Positions 7,765 to 14,322 of a stretch of DNA of 16,266 bases are shown one piece after another. The position numbers were made by a program, and so were the translations under genes. Position 1 is the first letter of the stretch. The number at the start of each line of letters is the position of its first letter. Under the pieces are notes generated by a model, which saw only the letters and a list, made by a program, of their open reading frames with translations, did not search any database and was not told the origin of the DNA. The stretch covers positions 1 through 16,266 of the forward strand of contig CAKPWR010000060.1 in assembly GCA_934196725.1 (NCBI GenBank), in the 5' to 3' direction. This DNA comes from an uncultured Prevotella sp. Lineage in GTDB: Bacteria > Bacteroidota > Bacteroidia > Bacteroidales > Bacteroidaceae.

Positions 7765-8310
7765 TCATGCTTCCATTGTGGCCAGCACCTCGCGCGTATC
7801 CAGATGATACATGGTGAACTTGCCATCTTCCAATGTTGCGAACGTTGGCACATTGCCACCCTTCGGGAAGGTGATGCTACCCGTATTGACGATGGCTTGT
7901 CCCTTCTCGTTATGAGAGAGTTCCCAGAGATGGGAGTGACCATAGATCATAGCCTCGTAAGGACCCTTCGGCATGTTTTCCTTATTATATACATGACCAT
8001 GGGTCAGGAGATAACGTTTTCCGTTATCTACCAGCAGGGCATAGGTCTCCATGATAGGGAAATCGAGGAGCATCTGGTCTACTTCCGCATCACAATTACC
8101 ACGCACGGCGATAATCTTATCAGCCAGCGCATTGAGTCGCTCAACGATTCCCTTAGGGTCGATTCCTTCCGGAATGCGGTTGCGGGGACCGTAGTTGATG
8201 ATGTCACCCATGATGCACATCATGTCACACTTTTCAGCCTCGAAGAAGTCGAGGACTTTTTCCAAGGCTGGCAAACAGCCATGGATATCAGAGAATAATA
8301 GATATTTCAT
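7765..8310 (-). CDS. yfcE: YfcE-family metallophosphoesterase
   Basis: The 181-residue protein matches the small YfcE/MJ0936 phosphodiesterases, which use two metal ions (often Mn) to cleave phosphodiesters in the cytosol; the natural substrate is not settled. All calcineurin-like motifs are visible: SDIHG (7-11, with D8 and H10), GDIINYGPRN (35-44, with D36), RGNCD (70-74, with N72), THGH (103-106) and GHSH (124-127). Length is close to the roughly 184 residues of E. coli YfcE. The start at 8310 begins MKYLLFSDIHG and puts the first motif at the usual place. The gene begins 11 bp after the stop of a 36-residue membrane peptide, so it is likely in one transcript with that gene and the 84-residue membrane protein before it. 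Confidence 0.9.
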   Translation of the reverse strand: MKYLLFSDIHGCLPALEKVLDFFEAEKCDMMCIMGDIINYGPRNRIPEGIDPKGIVERLNALADKIIAVRGNCDAEVDQMLLDFPIMETYALLVDNGKRYLLTHGHVYNKENMPKGPYEAMIYGHSHLWELSHNEKGQAIVNTGSITFPKGGNVPTFATLEDGKFTMYHLDTREVLATMEA

Positions 8311-8321
8311 TACTTGATTCT

Positions 8322-8432
8322 TTAATAATCACCTTCTATCCAACGTCTACCAGATTTAGTAAACTTTCCCCAAAAAACCAAGCTAACACTGATAATAGCA
8401 GCTATAGCAAAAAGTATTGTCAACATTTCCAT
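8322..8432 (-). CDS. 36-residue single-span membrane peptide
   Basis: This very small gene encodes a peptide starting MEMLTILFAIA, with one hydrophobic segment at about 3-21 and a basic then acidic tail (KFTKSGRRWIEGDY). The expected topology is N-out or N-in single pass with the KSGRR part in the cytosol. Its start ATG at 8432 lies only two bases after the stop codon of the upstream membrane protein gene (stop at 8435-8437), which strongly suggests translational coupling and is the best evidence that it is real. The frame stays open further upstream but would run into the neighbour's sequence. I do not recognise a family and assign no function; a partner or modulator of the 84-residue protein is possible. 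Confidence 0.6.
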   Translation of the reverse strand: MEMLTILFAIAAIISVSLVFWGKFTKSGRRWIEGDY

Positions 8433-8434
8433 AA

Positions 8435-8689
8435 TTACTTCTTTTTTAATTCTACCTTTAATAACATATTCGCAAATAGGGCTAAACATGCAGCAGCTAT
8501 AACTGCGCATCCCATGCAAACATAGTTAGTTACTCCCATTGCCTCACCTGTAAACAGTGGCGACAATGCACCAATTCCAATACCGCTGCATACCATCTTT
8601 GAAAGACCAAAGAAATACTCAGCCAGCATCTCATTTCGTTTGAAATTGCGTTCAACGAGTTGATTCTTACTATTTACTTCTGTAACCAT
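8435..8689 (-). CDS. 84-residue protein with two membrane segments, unknown function
   Basis: With the start at 8689 the product is 84 residues: a polar N-terminus (MVTEVNSKNQLVERNFKRNE), a first hydrophobic segment (about 25-46), a short loop, a second hydrophobic segment (about 53-77) and a lysine-rich end (KVELKKK). The frame is open to 8746, but the promoter (-7 element at 8723-8716) lies inside that longer frame, so the upstream ATGs would not be transcribed with their start; 8689 is the first ATG after the expected transcription start. It resembles small Bacteroidota membrane proteins annotated only as DUFs, and I cannot name the family. It heads the leftward operon and is followed two bases later by the 36-residue membrane gene. 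Confidence 0.75.
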   Translation of the reverse strand: MVTEVNSKNQLVERNFKRNEMLAEYFFGLSKMVCSGIGIGALSPLFTGEAMGVTNYVCMGCAVIAAACLALFANMLLKVELKKK

Positions 8690-8715
8690 ATTGCTGATGC
8701 TTTGAATTACATCGG

Positions 8716-8747
8716 CAAAAGTACACATTTTCTTCGAAACTGGCAAA
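8716..8747 (-). promoter_or_regulatory. Promoter of the leftward small-membrane-protein/yfcE operon
   Basis: On the minus strand TTTG (8747 to 8744), then 20 bp, then TACTTTTG (8723 to 8716), a perfect fit to the Bacteroidota consensus. Transcription should start near 8708, about 20 nt before the ATG at 8689. This site decides the start of the 84-residue gene. Between this promoter and the divergent thrA promoter, 8748-8869 is AT-rich and non-coding, with an alternating TA core flanked by CCT/AGG at 8776-8790 that could be an operator but is unproven. Confidence 0.75.
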
Positions 8748-8869
8748 CTTTTTTCTTATTAATTCTCCGCAAATCCCTATATATATAAGGTATATGGGCG
8801 AAAACAAGCATTAAATTACTGCTATCAGGGCTTTTTCATCTACAATATGCTACTTTTTTGTTAAATTCC

Positions 8870-8900
8870 TTGGCAGTTTGATAGAATATTTGTACTTTTG
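8870..8900 (+). promoter_or_regulatory. Promoter of the threonine operon
   Basis: TTG (8870-8872), 20 bp, then TACTTTTG (8893-8900) matches the Bacteroidota consensus. Transcription should start near 8907, giving a leader of about 67 nt before the thrA ATG at 8974. The site shows that the frame open from 8878 is not the true coding start. Confidence 0.75.
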
Positions 8901-8911
8901 CCCTCAAGTTT

Positions 8912-8942
8912 TGCTACGGCCCCGGTCGTTTCGGGGGTGGCA
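8912..8942 (+). promoter_or_regulatory. GC-rich hairpin in the thrA leader
   Basis: CCCCG (8920-8924) pairs with CGGGG (8932-8936) around a 7-nt loop, and TGC (8912-8914) with GCA (8940-8942) plus C8917-G8939 can extend it. It stands out as the only GC-rich patch in an AT-rich leader. There is no T-run after it and no ATG between it and the start of thrA, so a classical leader-peptide attenuator or terminator is not supported; a role in mRNA stability or initiation is possible. Confidence 0.35.
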
Positions 8943-8973
8943 TTACATTACCAACGCAAAAATTCAAGAACGT

Positions 8974-11415
8974 ATGAAAGTATTAAAATTCGGCGGAACA
9001 TCGGTTGGTTCCGTAAAAAGCATCCTCAGCTTGAAACGTATCGTTGAAAACGAGGCTAAGAAACAGAGTGTAGTGGTTGTCGTGAGCGCGCTTGGCGGTA
9101 TCACGGACAAACTCTTGCAAACCTCTCAACTTGCCCTCAAGGGTGATGAACTGTGGAAAGAAGAATTCGAAGCCATGGTTGATCGCCACCACAAGATGAT
9201 TGATACCATCATTACCGAAACAACAGACAGAGAAAATCTTTTCAAATCAGTTGATGCACTCTTCGAGCAGTTGAGAAGCATCTACTTCGGTGTGTATCTC
9301 ATCCACGACCTCAGCGAGAAGACACAGGATGCCATCGTGAGTTATGGAGAAAGACTCAGTTCTAAGATTGTTGCCACGCTCATCCGTGGTGCCAAATGGT
9401 TCGATTCACGCAATTTCATCAAGACTGAACGCATCAACGGCAAGGGAAAGCATACCCTCGACAGCGAACTGACCAACAAGCTGGTAAAGGAAGCCTTTGC
9501 CGAACTTCCTCGCATATCTCTCGTACCGGGTTTCATCAGCCGTGACAAGAACACGGAACGTACCACCAACCTGGGTCGTGGTGGTAGCGACTACACAGCA
9601 GCCATCATTGCTGCAGCCCTCGATGCTGAGGTGCTTGAAATCTGGACCGATGTGGACGGTTTCATGACTGCCGATCCACGTGTCATCAAATCAGCTTATA
9701 CCATCAACGAACTGAGTTATGTTGAGGCGATGGAGCTTTGCAACTTTGGTGCAAAGGTCATCTACCCTCCTACCATCTACCCGGTTTGTATCAAGAATAT
9801 TCCTATCAGAGTGAAGAATACCTTCAATCCTGATGCTCCTGGCACCATCATCAAGAACAAGATTGATGCCGACCAGAAGCCTATCAAGGGTATTTCTTCC
9901 ATCAACGGTACCGCCCTCATCACCGTCACCGGTCTTTCCATGGTGGGTGTCATCGGTGTCAACCGCCGCATCTTCACCGCTCTTGCCAGCGAGGGCATCT
10001 CCGTGTTCATGGTTTCTCAGGCTTCTTCTGAGAACTCTACCTCTATCGGTGTGCGTGAGCAGGATGTTGAAGAGGCTGTGAGCGTATTGAACAATGAGTT
10101 CAAGAACGAGATTGCAGATGGCGCCATGTTCCCTATGCACGCTGAGTGCGGACTTGCCACCATCGCCATCGTGGGCGAAAACATGAAGCATGCTGCCGGT
10201 ATCGCCGGTAAGCTCTTCGGCACGCTCGGCCGTAGCGGTATTTCCGTCATCGCCTGTGCACAGGGTGCTTCCGAAACCAACATCTCTTTCGTAGTGAAGA
10301 GTGATTATCTGAGAAAGTCGCTCAACGTATTGCACGACAGCTTCTTCCTCTCAGAATACAAGGTGCTCAACCTTTTCATCTGCGGTGTGGGTACCGTGGG
10401 TGGCAAACTCATCGAACAGATCAAGAATCAGTATGCCGACCTGATGGAGCGCAGCAAGCTGAAGCTGAATGTAGTAGGTATCGCTTCTTCCAAGAATGCC
10501 ATCTTCAATCGTGATGGTCTTGACCTCGAGAATTACCGCGAGGAGCTGAAGAAGTCGATTCCTAGTACTCCGGAGGTATTGCGGGATTCCATCCTGGCGA
10601 TGAACATCTTCAACAGCGTGTTCGTAGACTGTACAGCCAGCAAGGATGTTGCAGCCCTCTACCAAAGCCTGCTGGAGCACAACGTAAGCGTCATTGCTGC
10701 CAACAAGATTGCGGCTTCCAGCGAATATGAAAACTACGAGAAACTGAAGAAGACAGCCATCCAGCGTGGCGTGGTATTCCGTTTCGAGACCAACGTAGGT
10801 GCGGGTCTTCCTATCATCGGAACCATCAACGACCTCCGCAACTCGGGTGACAAGATTCTCAAGATTGAGGCAGTTCTCTCCGGTACGCTCAATTTCATCT
10901 TCAATGCCATTTCGGGCGTGGTTCCATTCTCCGAGACCGTTCGTCTCGCCAAGGAGAAGGGTTACAGTGAGCCTGATCCACGCATCGACCTCAGCGGTAT
11001 GGACGTAGTAAGAAAGCTCGTCATCCTTTCACGCGAGGCGGGTTACCGCGTAGAGCAGGAGGATGTGGAGAAGAACCTCTTCGTGCCAGACAGCTACTTC
11101 CAAGGTTCGATTGACGACTTCTGGAAAAAGCTTCCTAAGCTCGATGCAGACTTTGAAGCCAAGCGCAAGACGCTCGACCTGGAGCACAAACGCTGGCGCT
11201 TCGTGGCTACCCTCGACGGAGGCAAGACCAGCGTAGGCTTGCAGGCGGTGGGTCCGGAGCATCCTTTCTACAACCTGGAGGGAAGCAACAACATCGTACT
11301 GCTCACCACCGAGCGCTACAAGGAGTATCCGATGATGATTCAGGGCTACGGAGCCGGAGCCAGCGTAACTGCTGCCGGTGTCTTCGCCAACATCATCAGT
11401 ATCGCTAATATCTAA
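8974..11415 (+). CDS. thrA: Bifunctional aspartate kinase / homoserine dehydrogenase
   Basis: The 813-residue cytosolic enzyme carries out the first and third steps from aspartate toward threonine: phosphorylation of aspartate, and NAD(P)H reduction of aspartate semialdehyde to homoserine. The kinase domain begins at once with KFGGTSVG (4-11) and holds the GRGGSDYTA motif (201-209). A regulatory region with ACT-type repeats fills about 310-460, where threonine would be expected to inhibit. The dehydrogenase follows with the Rossmann motif CGVGTVGG (470-477), NVGAGLP (607-613), SGTLNF (636-641) and DLSGMDVVRK (672-681), the last containing the catalytic-region lysine K681. Total length is close to E. 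coli ThrA (820). I chose the start at 8974 because the promoter lies within the longer open frame and because the kinase motif then sits at its normal distance from the N-terminus. It heads the thr operon. Confidence 0.96.
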   Translation: MKVLKFGGTSVGSVKSILSLKRIVENEAKKQSVVVVVSALGGITDKLLQTSQLALKGDELWKEEFEAMVDRHHKMIDTIITETTDRENLFKSVDALFEQLRSIYFGVYLIHDLSEKTQDAIVSYGERLSSKIVATLIRGAKWFDSRNFIKTERINGKGKHTLDSELTNKLVKEAFAELPRISLVPGFISRDKNTERTTNLGRGGSDYTAAIIAAALDAEVLEIWTDVDGFMTADPRVIKSAYTINELSYVEAMELCNFGAKVIYPPTIYPVCIKNIPIRVKNTFNPDAPGTIIKNKIDADQKPIKGISSINGTALITVTGLSMVGVIGVNRRIFTALASEGISVFMVSQASSENSTSIGVREQDVEEAVSVLNNEFKNEIADGAMFPMHAECGLATIAIVGENMKHAAGIAGKLFGTLGRSGISVIACAQGASETNISFVVKSDYLRKSLNVLHDSFFLSEYKVLNLFICGVGTVGGKLIEQIKNQYADLMERSKLKLNVVGIASSKNAIFNRDGLDLENYREELKKSIPSTPEVLRDSILAMNIFNSVFVDCTASKDVAALYQSLLEHNVSVIAANKIAASSEYENYEKLKKTAIQRGVVFRFETNVGAGLPIIGTINDLRNSGDKILKIEAVLSGTLNFIFNAISGVVPFSETVRLAKEKGYSEPDPRIDLSGMDVVRKLVILSREAGYRVEQEDVEKNLFVPDSYFQGSIDDFWKKLPKLDADFEAKRKTLDLEHKRWRFVATLDGGKTSVGLQAVGPEHPFYNLEGSNNIVLLTTERYKEYPMMIQGYGAGASVTAAGVFANIISIANI

Positions 11416-11418
11416 TCA

Positions 11419-11515
11419 TTAATGTTGAATGTTGAATGTTGAATGTTGAGTTGGCCTACGGACAAAAGCAGACTTGCTTTTCATTTAACACTTAACACTT
11501 GACACTTAACATTAA
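11419..11515. repeat. Intergenic heptamer repeat element with hairpin arms (thrA/apgM-like gap)
   Basis: The heptamer ATGTTGA occurs four times in a row at 11422-11449. Facing it, ACACTTA/ACACTTG/ACACTTA-type heptamers run to 11515. The arms 11419-11449 and 11485-11515 pair over 31 positions with only three mismatches if G-U pairs are allowed. In the middle AAAAGCA (11464-11470) and TGCTTTT (11475-11481) form a smaller hairpin with a 4-nt loop. It fills nearly all of the 108-bp gap between two genes of one pathway. Confidence 0.72.
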
Positions 11516-11523
11516 AAGAAGAA

Positions 11524-12774
11524 ATGAAGCATATTATCATTCTTGGCGACGGAATGGCTGACCACCCAGTGGAAAGACTGGGTGGAAAGACACTCCTGCA
11601 ATACGCCAATAAACCATATATGGACATGCTTGCCAAGAAGGGCAAGACAGGAAGACTGGTTACCGTTCCTGACGGATTTCTGCCAGGCTCGGAAGTAGCC
11701 AACAGTTCTATCATGGGCTATGACCAGAACGAGGTTTACGAGGGTCGCGGACCGCTCGAGGCAGCCAGCATCGGCTATGAACTGGAGCCTACCGACCTTG
11801 CCCTGCGCTGCAACATCATCAATGTGCAGGACGGCAAGATTATCACCCACAACGGTGGTAACCTGGAAACGGAAGATGCGGATGTGCTCATCAAGTATCT
11901 CAACGATACCCTCGGCAAGAAATATCCTGACGTCAAGTTTGTTACCGGCATCCAGTATCGCCATCTTCTGGTGGTGAAGCACGGAAACAAGCATATCGAC
12001 TGTGCCCCACCTCATGATCATCCCAACGAGGAATGGCATAAGCTGATGGTGAAACCTATCTTGCCGGAGATTGGAGGCGATGAGGGGCACATCAGCCGTC
12101 GTGATACAGCCGACCTTCTGAACCAGCTGATTCTCGAGAGTCAGGAACTCCTGGAGAACCATCCTTTCAATGTGGCTCGCAAGGAGCGTGGCGAACGAAT
12201 GGCCAATCTTATCTGGCCTTGGGGCGGCGGTTACCGTCCGCACATGCTCACCCTCTCTCAGATGTATCCACAGATCAAGAAGGGTTCTGTGATTTCTGCC
12301 GTAGACCTGATTCGAGGCATCGGCCATTACGCCGGTCTGCGCAACATCATCGTTGAGGGCGCTACAGGTCTTGCCAATACCAACTACGAGGGCAAGGCTG
12401 CTGCAGCTATCCAGGCATTGAAGGATGGCGACGACTTCGTATATGTTCATGTAGAGGCAAGCGATGAGGCAGGCCATGACGGCGATCTGGAGCTGAAGCT
12501 GAAGACCATCGAGAACCTCGACCAGCGACTCATCAAGCCTATCTTCGACGAGGTAAGCACCTGGGACGAGCCGGTATGCATCGCAGTTCTCCCAGACCAT
12601 CCTACTCCGGTAGAGATTCGTACCCACGTAAAGGAGCCTGTACCTTTCATCATCTATTACCCTGGCATTGAGCCGGATAGCGTAGAGAAGTATGATGAGG
12701 TAAGCTGCGTAAGTGGCGGTTACGGCATGCTGCAGCTGCAAGAATTCATGAATGCCTTCATGGCAATTAAGTGA
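11524..12774 (+). CDS. ApgM-like alkaline-phosphatase-superfamily protein, probable homoserine kinase
   Basis: The 416-residue protein looks like the archaeal-type cofactor-independent phosphoglycerate mutase (ApgM), a two-metal enzyme of the alkaline phosphatase superfamily. The first metal aspartate is in LGDGMAD (7-13, D9), and the phosphate-accepting serine is expected in EVANSSIMGYD (57-67, S61 or S62). The later metal motifs DEAGHDGD and PDHPTP are also present. Its position between thrA and thrC argues that it phosphorylates homoserine rather than interconverting phosphoglycerates: no GHMP-type thrB is seen here, and a subfamily clustered with threonine genes has been described as proposed homoserine kinase (TIGR02535, from memory). 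The start at 11524 lies directly after the repeat element and begins MKHIIILGDG. Family membership is secure; the homoserine kinase role is inferred from the family model and context, and phosphoglycerate mutase activity remains the alternative. Confidence 0.88.
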   Translation: MKHIIILGDGMADHPVERLGGKTLLQYANKPYMDMLAKKGKTGRLVTVPDGFLPGSEVANSSIMGYDQNEVYEGRGPLEAASIGYELEPTDLALRCNIINVQDGKIITHNGGNLETEDADVLIKYLNDTLGKKYPDVKFVTGIQYRHLLVVKHGNKHIDCAPPHDHPNEEWHKLMVKPILPEIGGDEGHISRRDTADLLNQLILESQELLENHPFNVARKERGERMANLIWPWGGGYRPHMLTLSQMYPQIKKGSVISAVDLIRGIGHYAGLRNIIVEGATGLANTNYEGKAAAAIQALKDGDDFVYVHVEASDEAGHDGDLELKLKTIENLDQRLIKPIFDEVSTWDEPVCIAVLPDHPTPVEIRTHVKEPVPFIIYYPGIEPDSVEKYDEVSCVSGGYGMLQLQEFMNAFMAIK

Positions 12775-12782
12775 AGAACGTA

Positions 12783-12950
12783 GAGTGAAGAGTGAAGAAT
12801 TCAAATGTATCAAGACGTGAGATTCTTCACTCTGGAAAAGCTCTAATTCTTCATAAAGAGAAATATAAACAAAGAAAAAACTTGTGAATGGACAAAGAAA
12901 AAGAAACAAGACATTTGAATTCTTCACTCTTCGTTCTTCACTCTTCACTT
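12783..12950. repeat. Intergenic heptamer repeat element with a perfect 22-bp inverted repeat (apgM-like/thrC gap)
   Basis: GAGTGAA occurs twice at 12783-12796. Facing it, TTCACTC, TTCGTTC, TTCACTC and TTCACTT run tandemly at 12923-12950. The 22 bp at 12787-12808 are exactly complementary to 12911-12932. A second option is a 12-bp hairpin, 12789-12800 with 12822-12833; it uses the same left arm, so the two folds exclude each other. The element fills most of the 182-bp gap and ends a few bases before the thrC ATG. No T-run marks a terminator. Confidence 0.75.
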
Positions 12951-12956
12951 ACAATT

Positions 12957-14258
12957 ATGAAATATTATTCAACAAATAAGAAAGCACCCATCGCCGACCT
13001 TCACAAGGCGGTAGTTAAAGGTCTGGCAGAAGACCGTGGTCTCTATATGCCAGAAATCATCAAGAAGTTGCCACAGGATTTCTTCGACAACATCGAGAAA
13101 CTGAGTTTCCAGGAGATTGCCTACAAGGTAGCAGATGCCTTCTTTGGCGAGGACGTTGATGCCGAGTCATTGAAGAAGATTGTATACGATACCCTGGCAT
13201 TCGACTGCCCTGTAGTTGAGGTAGAGCCAAACATCTACTCTCTCGAACTGTTCCATGGTCCTACCCTCGCCTTCAAGGATGTGGGTGCGCGCTTCATGGC
13301 ACGTCTCCTGCAGTACTTCGTACGTCAGGAGGGCAAGGAAGAGGTGAATGTGCTCGTTGCTACATCGGGCGATACCGGTTCGGCTGTAGCCAACGGTTTC
13401 CTCGGCGTTGACGGCATCCACGTCTACGTGCTCTATCCTAAGGGCAAGGTGAGCAAGATTCAGGAGAGCCAGTTCACTACCCTCGGCCAGAACATCACAG
13501 CCCTCGAGGTAGACGGCGTGTTCGACGATTGTCAGGCGCTGGTGAAGTCTGCGTTCATGGATGAGGAGCTCAACAAGCACATGAAGCTCACCTCAGCCAA
13601 CTCTATCAACGTGGCCCGCTTCCTACCTCAGGCATTCTATTATTTCAACGCCTATGCCCGCATGAAGGAGAAGGGTCTCGCCGACAAGTTGGTTATCTGC
13701 GTGCCTAGCGGCAACTTCGGCAACATCACAGCCGGTCTCTTCGGTCATGAGATGGGATTGCCTATCCACCGCTTCATCGCTGCCAACAACGCCAACGACA
13801 TCTTCTACGAGTATCTGCAGACTGGCAAGTACAATCCGCAGCCTAGCAAGCAGACCATTGCCAATGCCATGGACGTAGGCGACCCTTCAAACTTTGCCCG
13901 CATCTACGACCTCTACAAGGGCAATCACGATGCCATCGCAGCCTACATCGGTGGTGCTACATACAAGGACGAGCAGATTGCCGAGACCATGAAGCAGTGC
14001 TACAATGATACCAAGTATGTACTTGACCCTCACGGAGCTTGCGGTTATCGTGCCCTGAAGGAGCAGTTGAAGCCAGGCGAGGTTGGCGTCTTCCTGGAGA
14101 CCGCTCATCCAGCCAAGTTCAAGGAGAAGGTAGACAGCATCCTGGAGAGCGACATCGAGATTCCAGCCCGTCTTGCAGAATTCATGAAGGGCGAGAAGAA
14201 GAGCATCCAGATGACCAAGGACTTCGATGCCTTCAAGAACTTCCTGATGAACGAATAG
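12957..14258 (+). CDS. thrC: Threonine synthase
   Basis: This 433-residue cytosolic enzyme uses pyridoxal phosphate to convert O-phosphohomoserine to threonine, the last step of the pathway. The PLP lysine is K107 in HGPTLAFKDVGARF (100-113). The ATSGDTGSA segment and the phosphate-binding SGNFGNITAG loop are both present, and length equals the usual 428-435. The frame is open from 12888, but the extra 23 residues (including NSSLFVLHSSL) are translated from the intergenic heptamer repeats; the ATG at 12957, giving MKYYSTNKKAPIADL, is the normal N-terminus of the family, so I use it. It lies downstream of thrA and the ApgM-like gene in the same direction without a visible promoter, which fits one threonine operon. 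Confidence 0.95.
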   Translation: MKYYSTNKKAPIADLHKAVVKGLAEDRGLYMPEIIKKLPQDFFDNIEKLSFQEIAYKVADAFFGEDVDAESLKKIVYDTLAFDCPVVEVEPNIYSLELFHGPTLAFKDVGARFMARLLQYFVRQEGKEEVNVLVATSGDTGSAVANGFLGVDGIHVYVLYPKGKVSKIQESQFTTLGQNITALEVDGVFDDCQALVKSAFMDEELNKHMKLTSANSINVARFLPQAFYYFNAYARMKEKGLADKLVICVPSGNFGNITAGLFGHEMGLPIHRFIAANNANDIFYEYLQTGKYNPQPSKQTIANAMDVGDPSNFARIYDLYKGNHDAIAAYIGGATYKDEQIAETMKQCYNDTKYVLDPHGACGYRALKEQLKPGEVGVFLETAHPAKFKEKVDSILESDIEIPARLAEFMKGEKKSIQMTKDFDAFKNFLMNE

Positions 14259-14313
14259 GTTTTCATATCTATAAGTGTTCAGACAAAGAAGAACGAACAG
14301 GTTTTCAGACAAA
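14249..14313 (+). repeat. Short direct duplication spanning the thrC stop codon
   Basis: The 17 bp at 14249-14265, including the last codons and stop of thrC, recur at 14291-14307 with one change, a period of 42 bp. The shorter TTCAGACAAA also occurs twice (14278-14287 and 14304-14313). The spacer between thrC and the next gene thus seems to have arisen partly by local duplication. Confidence 0.6.
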
Positions 14314-14322
14314 TCAGAAAAT

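Noticed and set aside
8776..8790. CCT...AGG with alternating TA core as a defined operator
   Set aside because: Not a perfect palindrome and mostly AT alternation; mentioned only as a possibility in the promoter entry.
11512..12948. A 478-codon open frame on the minus strand over the ApgM-like gene
   Set aside because: It is the shadow of a well-conserved gene; its translation has no domain motifs, and part of it runs through the intergenic heptamer repeats.
12888..12956. Extended N-terminus of threonine synthase starting at 12888
   Set aside because: The extra residues come from the intergenic heptamer repeats, and the family N-terminus begins at 12957.
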